Positions 18,509 to 29,315 of a stretch of DNA of 64,000 nt are shown in pieces. The stretch's first letter is position 1; the number at the start of each line of letters is the position of its first letter. This stretch comes from Billgrantia gudaonensis. GTDB lineage: Bacteria; Pseudomonadota; Gammaproteobacteria; Pseudomonadales; Halomonadaceae. The DNA lies in NCBI RefSeq assembly GCF_900100195.1, contig NZ_FNES01000003.1, forward strand, positions 186,001-250,000. Direction: 5' to 3'. Under the pieces are notes generated by a model. It was not told the DNA's origin. It did not search any database and saw nothing but the letters and a program-made list of their open reading frames with translations. The position numbers and the translations under genes are program-made.

Positions 18509-19432
18509 CTATAGCACCGGGCATTGCGACCGCGAGGGCTGCAATCGCGACGCCAGGCGAGGATGGGTCCATACCGGGGGCACGGCGGTGCGCGGCACCG
18601 CGCTCATGCTGCCCGGCGCCAGATGGCCGCCCGGGAAGTGGAAATCGCTGCCCAGCGAGGCAAGTAGCCCGCGCTCGTCGAGCTGGCGGGCCAGGTCGCG
18701 GGTCACGTCGGGGTTCTGGAAGCCGCTGATCAGCTCGGCGGCCTGACCGCCTGCCGCAGCGAAGGCGTCGAGGAGCAGCCCGCGCTTGCGCCGCGTCAGG
18801 CCGTGGCGCAATGGATGCGCCAGCACCGCCACGCCGCCGGCGTCGAGAATCCACCCTACCGCCTCGTCCAAGGCCGGCCAGTGCGCCTTGACGTCGCCCG
18901 CCTTGCCGTTGCCCAGGTGCTTGCGGAATGCCTGACCGATGTCCGTCACCAGGCCGGCAGCGACCAGCGCCCGGGCGAAGTCGGGCCGGCCCAGCGGGCG
19001 CGACGAGCCCGCCTGCTCGCGAGCGCGGGCCAGGGCATCGGCAAGCCCCACCTTTTCCAGGCGCGCCGCAATCACTTCGGCACGCCGCTCGCGCGCCTCG
19101 GCCTGGGTCTCCAGCCCCGGCACCAGCGCCCCCTGGGCGCCCTGCGGCAGCAGTCCCACCACGTGAATGTTGATGCCCGACCAGCGCGTCGACAGCTCGG
19201 TCCCAGGCAGCAGCGCGATGCCATGTTCGTCGGCGGCCCGTTGCGCCTCATCGATGCCGGCCACGGTATCGTGATCGGTGAGCGCCATCACGGACAAGCC
19301 GCGCGAGGCACACAGCGCCACCACGGCCGCCGGCGACAGCGCGCCGTCCGAAGCGGTGGAATGCATGTGAAGGTCGATCCCCAGAGGGGCGGGATCGCCC
19401 GTGAAACGGGCCGGTAGTTCGAGCATTGGCAT
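18509..19432 (-). CDS. rnm: RNase AM / 3',5'-nucleoside bisphosphate phosphatase (PHP domain, YciV)
   Basis: The 307-residue PHP-family metalloenzyme has its metal ligands in order: [11 protein letters not shown] (near residue 20), [20 protein letters not shown] and GSDFHFPGG. YciV of E. coli degrades 3',5'-bisphosphonucleotides and trims 5' ends of rRNAs. I start at the ATG 19432; a second ATG two codons later is equally possible. The gene is divergent from yciI and next to yciO, the conserved neighbourhood of this family. Confidence 0.92.
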   Translation of the reverse strand: MPMLELPARFTGDPAPLGIDLHMHSTASDGALSPAAVVALCASRGLSVMALTDHDTVAGIDEAQRAADEHGIALLPGTELSTRWSGINIHVVGLLPQGAQGALVPGLETQAEARERRAEVIAARLEKVGLADALARAREQAGSSRPLGRPDFARALVAAGLVTDIGQAFRKHLGNGKAGDVKAHWPALDEAVGWILDAGGVAVLAHPLRHGLTRRKRGLLLDAFAAAGGQAAELISGFQNPDVTRDLARQLDERGLLASLGSDFHFPGGHLAPGSMSAVPRTAVPPVWTHPRLASRLQPSRSQCPVL

Positions 19433-19552
19433 GACGCCGGGGAGCGACTTTGTCAGAATAATGGCCTCATGGTGCGCGCCCGGCCCCGGCCGGTCAACGC
19501 CCGCACCGTGTCGAGTCCAGCGGCTCTGCCGCACCTGCCGAGGAAGCCCGCA

Positions 19553-19852
19553 ATGCTATACGCGATCATCAGCGAAGACGTCAACGACAGCCTGGAGCGT
19601 CGCCTGGCGGCGCGTCCCGACCACCTGGCCCGCCTCGAGGCGCTGCGCGACGAGGGGCGCCTGGTGCTCGCCGGCCCCCATCCGGCCATCGATGCCAACG
19701 ACCCCGGCGATGCCGGCTTCAGCGGCAGCCTGGTGGTGGCGGAATTCGACAACCTCGACGCCGCCCGTGCCTGGGCCGATGCCGATCCCTACGTGATCGC
19801 CGGCGTGTACGCCAAAGTGACGGTCAAGCCGTTCAAGAAAGCCCTGCCCTGA
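19553..19852 (+). CDS. yciI: YciI-family protein
   Basis: The 99-residue protein is a small ferredoxin-like alpha/beta fold of the YCII family: [44 protein letters not shown] with the conserved RP-H pattern, then [38 protein letters not shown]. The start is set by GAGGAAG before the ATG. Its molecular role is undetermined; the conserved His and Asp suggest catalysis in some relatives. Confidence 0.92.
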   Translation: MLYAIISEDVNDSLERRLAARPDHLARLEALRDEGRLVLAGPHPAIDANDPGDAGFSGSLVVAEFDNLDAARAWADADPYVIAGVYAKVTVKPFKKALP

Positions 19853-19928
19853 AGCAGCTCAGGCCCGATGCCTCGACGAGCATCGGCGAGTCGCGACGAA
19901 CCGTCCACAGCAGCTTGCCCACAGAGAC

Positions 19929-19937
19929 TGTGGATAA
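19929..19937. promoter_or_regulatory. Consensus DnaA box upstream of mnmC
   Basis: TGTGGATAA is a perfect match to the DnaA box (TTATCCACA on the other strand), in the 184-nt gap before mnmC. CCACAG motifs are nearby but no second perfect box is present. Confidence 0.4.
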
Positions 19938-20036
19938 CATTGTTGAAACACCGCGGACGGTCGTCGCCGTACCCCATGGGTCGCCGCGATACCGTGGCTG
20001 ATCATTTTTTGAGCACCCGCTGCTTCGGAGAACGCC

Positions 20037-22064
20037 GTGTCCGCACCTCGCGCCACCCTGCCACCACTGGCCGGCCTCAGCCCCGCCCGGCTCGACTGGG
20101 CGACCGATGCCACCGGAGCACAGGCGCCGCTGTCGACCCGGTTCGACGACGTCTACTTCTCGGCCCACGACGGTCGCGCCGAGACCGAACACGTTTTCCT
20201 GGACGGCAACCGGCTACGCGCGCGCTTCGCCGGCTGGACGGCCTCGCGTCCCTTCGTAGTCGGCGAAACGGGCTTCGGCACCGGGCTCAACATGCTCTGT
20301 GCCTGGGCCTGCTTCGACGCCCATGCACCCCGCTCGGCCCGGCTGCACCTGGTGTCGGTGGAGCGCCATCCGCTCACCCGACAGGATCTGGCCCGTGCGC
20401 TTGCCGCCTGGCCCGACCTCGCCCCACGCGCCGAGCGGCTGCTCGCCCAGTGGCCGGAGCCGGTCACCGGCGTGCATCGCCTGTGGCTCGACGAACGGGT
20501 GCTCCTCGACCTGCACTTCGGAGAGGCCGCCGAGCGGCTCGCCCTGCTCGACGGCCGGGTCGACGCCTGGTTCCTGGACGGTTTCGCCCCAGCCAAGAAC
20601 CCCGACATGTGGCGGCCCGAGTTGTTCGCCGCCCTGGCACAGCGCTCGCGACGCGGCGCCACCTTCGCCACCTTCACCTGTGCGGGCATCGTCAAACGCG
20701 GTCTGGCCGATGCCGGCTTCGCCTGGCGCAAGGCACCGGGGTTCGGTCGCAAGCGCGAGATGCTCGTCGGAGAGATCGCCACGCCCCCCGTCGACACCCG
20801 TCGGGAAGGCACGCCCTGGTTCACGCCACCCCGCTCGCTTCCGGCGCGCCACGTGGCGGTGATCGGCGCCGGCATCGCCGGTGCCAGCGTCGCCGCTGCC
20901 CTGGCACGACGCGGCGTCGCCGTCACGCTCATCGACCGCTTCGACCGTGCCGAACTGGGCACCACCCATCTCCAGGGAGCGCTCTACGTCAAGCTCGCCG
21001 CCGACACCAATCTGCAGAGCCGTACCTATCTGGCCGGGTTGCTGTACAGCCAACGCTGGCTGGCTCAGCTCGATCCCGAACAGCGCCTGTGGCAAGCCAG
21101 CGGAGTCCTGCAGCTGGCGCTGAGCGACAAGGAGCGGGCACGCCAGGCACGCTTCCTCGCCAACCATCCGCTGCCGGACAGCGTGGTCCGCGGCCTCGAT
21201 GCCGAAGCGGCCAGCGCCGCGGCCGGCGTCAAGGTCGACGGCCCGGCGCTGGACTACCCGCATGCCGGCTGGGTCCGGCCGATGGAACTGTGCGTGTGCC
21301 TGGCCGAGACGGCAGGCATTCGTTTTCGGCGTGGCGAAGTGGTGGCACTCCACGACCACCAGGAGGACGGCTGGAGCCTGGAGCTGGCCGACGGCGAGCG
21401 TCTCGCGGCCGACCAGGTGGTGATCGCCGCCGCCGGGGAGGCCGCCGGCTTCGCCCAAAGCGAAGCCCTGCCGCTGCAGCCGGTACGCGGCCAGCTCAGC
21501 CAGCTCGAAGTGCCAGCGGAAGCCCCGCAGCTGGGCCGAGTGGTCTGTGCCGGCGGCTACGTGCCGCCGGCAGCGGATGGCGTGCTCAATGTCGGCGCCA
21601 CCTTCGCGCCGGGCGATACCGACATGACGGAACGGGAGAGCGACCACGTCGCCAACCTGGCGGAGCTCGAGCGCGGCCTGCCCCACTTCGTCGCCGCCCT
21701 GCGCTCCGCCGGTGCCGACCTCTCGCCGGAGAGACTCACCGCCCGCGTCGGGGTGCGCGCGGCGAGCCCCGACAAGTCGCCCTACTGCGGCCCGGTGCCC
21801 GACGCCCGGGCGTGGCACGCCGACTACGCCGCCCTGGCCAAGGATGCCACTCGGGTGCCCGACGCGCCTGGCCGCCATCACGCCGGGCTGTGGATCAGCG
21901 CCGCCCACGGCTCCCGCGGCCTGGCCAGCGCCCCGCTGTGCGCCGAGCTGTTGGCCTCGATGATCTGCGAGGAACCGCTACCGCTGGAGTGGCCGCTGGT
22001 GGATCACCTGCACCCCGGGCGCCGGCTGATTCGCGACCTGATACGCGGCAAGCAGCCCGGCTGA
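20037..22064 (+). CDS. mnmC: Bifunctional tRNA mnm5s2U34 enzyme MnmC
   Basis: MnmC finishes the wobble uridine modification: an FAD domain removes the carboxymethyl group of cmnm5U and a SAM domain methylates the amine. The start is a GTG, giving 675 residues. The N-terminal methyltransferase (about 1-245) shows FVVGETGFGTGLNMLCAW for SAM binding and WFLDGFAPAKNPDMW. The C-terminal oxidoreductase (about 265-675) starts with the dinucleotide fold HVAVIGAGIAGASVAAALARRG and ends with LWISAAHGSRGL. Both domains are intact. Confidence 0.96.
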   Translation: MSAPRATLPPLAGLSPARLDWATDATGAQAPLSTRFDDVYFSAHDGRAETEHVFLDGNRLRARFAGWTASRPFVVGETGFGTGLNMLCAWACFDAHAPRSARLHLVSVERHPLTRQDLARALAAWPDLAPRAERLLAQWPEPVTGVHRLWLDERVLLDLHFGEAAERLALLDGRVDAWFLDGFAPAKNPDMWRPELFAALAQRSRRGATFATFTCAGIVKRGLADAGFAWRKAPGFGRKREMLVGEIATPPVDTRREGTPWFTPPRSLPARHVAVIGAGIAGASVAAALARRGVAVTLIDRFDRAELGTTHLQGALYVKLAADTNLQSRTYLAGLLYSQRWLAQLDPEQRLWQASGVLQLALSDKERARQARFLANHPLPDSVVRGLDAEAASAAAGVKVDGPALDYPHAGWVRPMELCVCLAETAGIRFRRGEVVALHDHQEDGWSLELADGERLAADQVVIAAAGEAAGFAQSEALPLQPVRGQLSQLEVPAEAPQLGRVVCAGGYVPPAADGVLNVGATFAPGDTDMTERESDHVANLAELERGLPHFVAALRSAGADLSPERLTARVGVRAASPDKSPYCGPVPDARAWHADYAALAKDATRVPDAPGRHHAGLWISAAHGSRGLASAPLCAELLASMICEEPLPLEWPLVDHLHPGRRLIRDLIRGKQPG

Positions 22065-22091
22065 GGCGCTACCGCTCGGGAGGCACTGCGC

Positions 22092-24716
22092 TCACAGTGA
22101 AGGCAGCTTCCGAGTGCTCGCCTGGTTCACCATGACGAAATTCGGGGCGGGGCGACCCAGATAGTAGCCCTGGCCATAGTCGATGCCGAGTTCGCGCACC
22201 GCCTCGAACACCGCCTCGTCTTCGATGAATTCGGCAATGGTGCTCACTCCCAGGCTGCGGGCCAGGGTGACGATGCTCTTGACGAAGGCCATGTACTTGT
22301 CATCCGTGATCATGTTGCGGATGAATTCGCCTTCGATCTTGATCACGTCGATGGGGAACTGCTTGAGATAGCGGAAGGAGGAAAACCCCGAGCCGAAGTC
22401 GTCGATGGCGAAGCTGAAGCCTTCCAGCTTGAGGTCGAGCACGAACTTCTCGAGCAACTTGAGGTTGCTGACGGTTTCGCGTTCGGTGAGCTCGAAGACG
22501 ATGCGCTCGGGGCGAATGCCGTAGTCGATCGCCAACTGATGGATGCGACCGATGAACTCGCCGACGATCAATGACTTCGGCGACAGGTTGATGAACAGCA
22601 GCCCCTCGTAGCCCTGCGCCTGCACCTGGGCGAAGGCCTTCTCGATGAGCTGGTAATCCATCTTGTGAATGACGCCGATGCTCTCGGCGATGTCGATGAA
22701 CTCCCCGGCCGGCACGACGCGGTCGCCCACCTGGATGCGCATGAGCAACTCGTGGATGGCCACCTCGCCGGTACGCGCGTCGGCGATGGGCTGGAAGAAG
22801 GGCACGATGCGCTCCTCCTCCAGAGCGCTGAGCACCATCTGGTTCTTCTCGCCCACTTCGCGAAAGATCGCCGCCACTTCGTCGTCGTCGGGCAAAGCGA
22901 TGCAGTTCTTTCCCTTGCGCTTGGCCTTGTACATCATGTTGTCGGCCATCAGGAAGAGATCGTGGGCATCGCTGGCATGGCGCGGGTAGGCGGCAATGCC
23001 AATGGAGGAGGTGGCACGCACGGTGGAGCCATCCGGGGCCACCAACACCTGCTCGGCAAAATTCTGAGCGATGCGCAGCGCCACCGAGTAGGCCTGCCCC
23101 TCGCCCGTCTCGGGCAGGATGATGGCGAATTCGTCACCGCCATAGCGGGCCAGGAAGTCGCCGGGGCGTACCGATTCGCTTAGCGTATGGGCGAAGGCCT
23201 GCAGGAACTGGTCGCCGAAGGCGTGGCCGTAACGGTCGTTGACGGTCTTGAAGTTGTCCATGTCCATCATCAACAGACTGAACGAATAGCCGTGGCGATG
23301 GGCTCGGCCCACTTCGTAGCCGAGCAGGTCCTTGAACACGCGCTGGTTGTGCAGCGAGGTGAGCGGATCGCGGGTGGCGTAGAACTCCAGATCCTTGGTG
23401 TACTTGTAGATCGCCTTCACCGAGCCGACGAGGTTGAGCAGCGTGGAGAGAATGCCGTCGATGACGATATGGCGCAGCGGGTCCTGGGAGAGGTCGGACT
23501 GCACGCCGATGCCCACGATACCGCCGATCTTGGGCGCCTCGAGCAGCAGCGACTTGGTCTGCAGGCGAATGTCCTCGGGGGTGATCTCCATCGCCGCCTC
23601 GATGTCGGCGTCGGCCGGGGAGACGGCATGGTGCAACACCTTGAGCACCTGCACGTCGGCATGCCCCTCTGCCTTGCCTTCGAGCAGCTCGATCAGCATG
23701 CCCTCGAAGGCGTGACGCATCTCCGCCGACACTTCGTGGTGCCAGAACACCTCAAGCTCGTAGCCTTCCTCCTCCACCTGGAAGATCGTCACCAGGGTGT
23801 GGGCGGTGATGATGGTGTTGATGTCGCTGAGCAGTTCCTTGATGAACTCGCGCCAGTCGCGCACCACGTCGGACGTGATGATGAACTTGCTGAGCAGGCG
23901 GATCTCGAACTCCAGCACGTCCTTGTCCACCGCCACGTTCTTGAGCCGCCCAGCCAGAGCGTTGACCTGCTCGTAGGCATCGCTCAGCTCTCGGAAGTGC
24001 GTATCGGCCGGCATCTGCTCGAGCTGGCGGAAATCGGCAACGGAATTCACCGTGGCCAGTCGCTGACGAAATCCCTCCATCGAGGCGCGGATACGCCCGG
24101 CGAACCAGCCCGTGAAGGCCAGCGCGGCGAGCAGCACCAGCAGCGACGCCACCACGAACATGGCGATGTAGTTCTGGCGCATCTCGCCGCTGATCGGCGA
24201 CATGTCGTGGCGGATGTCGATGACGCCGAGCACGTCGCCGGTGGCGGCATTGTCGTGGCAGCTCAAGCACTCGGGCGTCGTCACCAGCGGCATGACGCGG
24301 CGCACTTCGCCGTTCTCTCGATAGACGCGCTCGCGCCCGGATTGCAGGGCGGCGCGAATGGCGATGTCCGGATCCGACTGGTCGATCTCGCCGTAGCGCT
24401 CGGAGACGCGCTCGCCACGATGAATGTCGAACTGGAAGGAGGAGCCGGCATGCAGCTCGCGGGTAGAGGAGACGAATTCCTCCATCTGTTCGCGGCTCCA
24501 GCCCTGGCGCATCACCTGCAGCATGGCATTGAAGCTCTGACGCGCCAGCGTCTCCGAGGTCTGCTCGGCCTGGCGGGCGATGATGTCTTCATAGAGCAGC
24601 GTGGCCGCCAGCGTCACGCCGAGAAAGACCGTCACGGCCACCGACAGAATGGCAGCCAGCACGAACCCTCTAAGGGTCCGCAGGCTCGCCAGTAGATTGC
24701 GCACGAAGGTCGACAT
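22092..24716 (-). CDS. Membrane GGDEF-EAL protein with periplasmic c-type heme motif
   Basis: This 874-residue regulator probably makes and/or degrades c-di-GMP. The N-terminus has a membrane helix (18-41), a periplasmic domain (about 42-183) containing CLSCH (150-154), a CXXCH heme-attachment motif as in DUF3365/Tll0287-type heme sensors, and a second helix (184-205). A HAMP-like stretch and an uncharacterised cytoplasmic domain (about 265-440) follow. GGDEF is intact at 526-530 with a complete RxxD inhibitory site (517-520). The EAL domain reads ELL at 656-658 but keeps N710, E742, D772, D773, K793, E829 and Q849, so phosphodiesterase activity is plausible. Redox, oxygen or NO sensing is inferred. 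Confidence 0.88.
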   Translation of the reverse strand: MSTFVRNLLASLRTLRGFVLAAILSVAVTVFLGVTLAATLLYEDIIARQAEQTSETLARQSFNAMLQVMRQGWSREQMEEFVSSTRELHAGSSFQFDIHRGERVSERYGEIDQSDPDIAIRAALQSGRERVYRENGEVRRVMPLVTTPECLSCHDNAATGDVLGVIDIRHDMSPISGEMRQNYIAMFVVASLLVLLAALAFTGWFAGRIRASMEGFRQRLATVNSVADFRQLEQMPADTHFRELSDAYEQVNALAGRLKNVAVDKDVLEFEIRLLSKFIITSDVVRDWREFIKELLSDINTIITAHTLVTIFQVEEEGYELEVFWHHEVSAEMRHAFEGMLIELLEGKAEGHADVQVLKVLHHAVSPADADIEAAMEITPEDIRLQTKSLLLEAPKIGGIVGIGVQSDLSQDPLRHIVIDGILSTLLNLVGSVKAIYKYTKDLEFYATRDPLTSLHNQRVFKDLLGYEVGRAHRHGYSFSLLMMDMDNFKTVNDRYGHAFGDQFLQAFAHTLSESVRPGDFLARYGGDEFAIILPETGEGQAYSVALRIAQNFAEQVLVAPDGSTVRATSSIGIAAYPRHASDAHDLFLMADNMMYKAKRKGKNCIALPDDDEVAAIFREVGEKNQMVLSALEEERIVPFFQPIADARTGEVAIHELLMRIQVGDRVVPAGEFIDIAESIGVIHKMDYQLIEKAFAQVQAQGYEGLLFINLSPKSLIVGEFIGRIHQLAIDYGIRPERIVFELTERETVSNLKLLEKFVLDLKLEGFSFAIDDFGSGFSSFRYLKQFPIDVIKIEGEFIRNMITDDKYMAFVKSIVTLARSLGVSTIAEFIEDEAVFEAVRELGIDYGQGYYLGRPAPNFVMVNQASTRKLPSL

Positions 24717-24870
24717 GGGGCATCCGCAGCAGGGAACTGGGCTATCACTAACCGCTGAACCGCTACCCTACTGGAGCTCCCCCACCGGCTGAATTGACCA
24801 AAGGTAACTCGGCGAGCGAAACCGCCAAGAAGCTGATCTGGATCAAGTCAAGGCCAAGACCGGCCCGCGG

Positions 24871-27380
<2,510 letters not shown>

Positions 27381-27417
27381 TTACGTCTCCGGGCGAAGCC
27401 CGGTAACGCTTCAAGCT

Positions 27418-29088
27418 TCAGTTCACCTGGCGGCGGTTGAGACGATGGCGCCGCTCGAACTCCTGTACGCGCTGGCGGGCGAAGCCCACCGTTTGGGCGG
27501 TCATCACGCTGTGGTTCTCGTCCTTCAGCTCGCCCCCCAGGTGGCGCACGATCACCATGGCCGTCTCGACCATGGCCTCGAAGGCGGCGGCGGTATCCAC
27601 GGCGCCGGGCAGCGGCATCAGCAGGGTGATGCCCGGCGTGGTGAAGTCGTCCATCGTCTCGATGGGGAAGGTACCCGGCTTGAGCACGTTGACCATGGAG
27701 AACTGGAGTTCGCTGTCGGCATCCTCCGTCTCGAAGCGGTGGAAAATGCCCATCTCGCTGCTGTAACGCAGTCCGCAGGCCAGCATCAGATCGAGCAGCG
27801 CAGCTCCGGCGAAGCCTGCCTCGTCACGCGACATGACGCTGATGACGATCACCTCATCGGCATGGCTGAGAGCATCGCGCGCGCGCTCGGCGCTGACGTC
27901 ATGGCGCAGAGCCTTCTCCAGGGTAGGATGAGTGCGCACCACGCCGTCTTCGGCTGGCTCGTCGCGGCTGGCCGCGAGAGTCGCGTCTTCGTCGACCGTT
28001 CCCCGGCGTGACGGGGCGAACAGCGGATCGTCGGCATCGTCACTCCGCACGGCGGAGTGGCGAGCCTCATCGGCCTGGCGCCGACGGGCGATGGCTTCTC
28101 GCTCGGCCCGAGCTTGCTGGCTGGCCTGCTCCTCGGCGGCACGCACAGCGGCCTCCCGCTCTTCGGCGAGACGCGCCTTCTCCTCGCGTGCCTCGCGCTT
28201 GCGTTCGCGCCGTTTGGCCAGGCGTTCCTGCACGGAGACGCCGAAGCGCTGCATGGAAGCTCCCATGCGTCGCGAACCGCTCTTGAGGGAGTCGCCAACG
28301 CCCTCCAGATCGACGAGGCGATAGCGTTCATCCTCGTCGAAGCCGGATTCGTCATGGTCCGCGGGGTCGGCATTCAAGGAGTCGGCCCTGACCGACGGTT
28401 CGGCGTCATCCAACCCCGGGCCGCCCAGGGCGGACAGGGTGGGTTCCCGGCGGCGTGGCGGCGCGGTGGCGTGCGATTCGTCGCTTGCAGAGGGTTCGCG
28501 ATCGCCCTGGGCCCGGCCGGTCGACGCGGCATCATCCTGGGCCGCCGACGTTGCCATCTCGGCACTCTCCGCTTCGGCTCTGGGAAAGTCGGCGGAACTG
28601 GCGTCGACGGGCTTTTCCGGCATGCCGGTCTCGGGCTCTGCAACAGCAGCGGCAGCCTCGTCGGCACGACGTGCCGGCGAAGACGACGCCTCGGTGGCGG
28701 TGGGCGGCGTCTCGGCGGAAGCGACCTCGTCCGCATCTGCCACGCAGCGACTGGCCTTTTCTGCCTGGCGTGAAGGCTGCTCGGCAGAGGCCCGACGCCG
28801 CGCGGCGAGCACACGCGAAGGACCGGGGTGCTCCTGGCGCTGCAGCTTCGGCTTGGGCTTCACCGTGGATGAGCTGGCCGGGCTGACGACGCGCGCCCCG
28901 CCGTTGGGAAGCTCCCAGTTGCTGTCTCCCTCGGTGTCCGACGCCGCGCCGGTACCGGGACTCGTTTCCGTGCCCGCCTGATCGAGGCGGGGCACGCGGT
29001 GCTGGCGTTTAAGGCGACGCACCCCATCGACCACGATGAGCGTCACCAGAGCCAGCCCCAGTATGATCAGCCATTCTCTTAGTTCCAT
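27418..29088 (-). CDS. zipA: Cell division protein ZipA
   Basis: ZipA anchors FtsZ filaments to the inner membrane. The 556-residue protein has one N-terminal helix (about 6-24, EWLIILGLALVTLIVVDGVRR) with the C-terminus in the cytoplasm, then a very long low-complexity Ala/Glu/Pro linker with a charged coiled-coil stretch (about 270-330, KRRERKREAREEKARLAEERE), and the C-terminal FtsZ-binding domain (about 425-556, VIVISVMSRDEAGFAGAALLDLMLACGLRYSSEMGIFHR). Length is well above E. coli ZipA (328), due to the linker. Gene order smc-zipA-ligA is as in Pseudomonas. Confidence 0.93.
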   Translation of the reverse strand: MELREWLIILGLALVTLIVVDGVRRLKRQHRVPRLDQAGTETSPGTGAASDTEGDSNWELPNGGARVVSPASSSTVKPKPKLQRQEHPGPSRVLAARRRASAEQPSRQAEKASRCVADADEVASAETPPTATEASSSPARRADEAAAAVAEPETGMPEKPVDASSADFPRAEAESAEMATSAAQDDAASTGRAQGDREPSASDESHATAPPRRREPTLSALGGPGLDDAEPSVRADSLNADPADHDESGFDEDERYRLVDLEGVGDSLKSGSRRMGASMQRFGVSVQERLAKRRERKREAREEKARLAEEREAAVRAAEEQASQQARAEREAIARRRQADEARHSAVRSDDADDPLFAPSRRGTVDEDATLAASRDEPAEDGVVRTHPTLEKALRHDVSAERARDALSHADEVIVISVMSRDEAGFAGAALLDLMLACGLRYSSEMGIFHRFETEDADSELQFSMVNVLKPGTFPIETMDDFTTPGITLLMPLPGAVDTAAAFEAMVETAMVIVRHLGGELKDENHSVMTAQTVGFARQRVQEFERRHRLNRRQVN

Positions 29089-29156
29089 GGGTCGTCTTGC
29101 CTATCGCTAGGGCGCCATGCCGGATGGATGTCCGTCACCAGCATAGCGCGATTGCC

Positions 29157-29177
29157 AAAAAAAAGGCCACTTTTTTT
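29157..29177 (-). terminator. Possible weak terminator in the smc-zipA gap
   Basis: Minus-strand A-run, GTGGCC, T-run forms an A-T stem with a GC centre ending in eight T residues. It could act in both directions but the stem is weak. Confidence 0.3.
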
Positions 29178-29315
29178 GTTTGTCAAGCCCCGGCATTCTC
29201 GCCTGTGAGTCCAATCGACCCTGCGCCTTTCCCTGTTCCATCGGACGGCTGAGGTCCGATGCACCCTAATGTGATCTCTTCTGATATCGCGAATGGCCCG
29301 CCGTTGCAAGTCCGC

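Noticed and set aside
19853..20036. Replication origin at the DnaA box before mnmC
   Set aside because: Only one perfect box and no AT-rich unwinding element or dnaA/dnaN neighbours.
29157..29192. TTGACA upstream of zipA as a -35 box
   Set aside because: The only TATA-like partner (TATGCT) is 36 nt away, too far for sigma-70.
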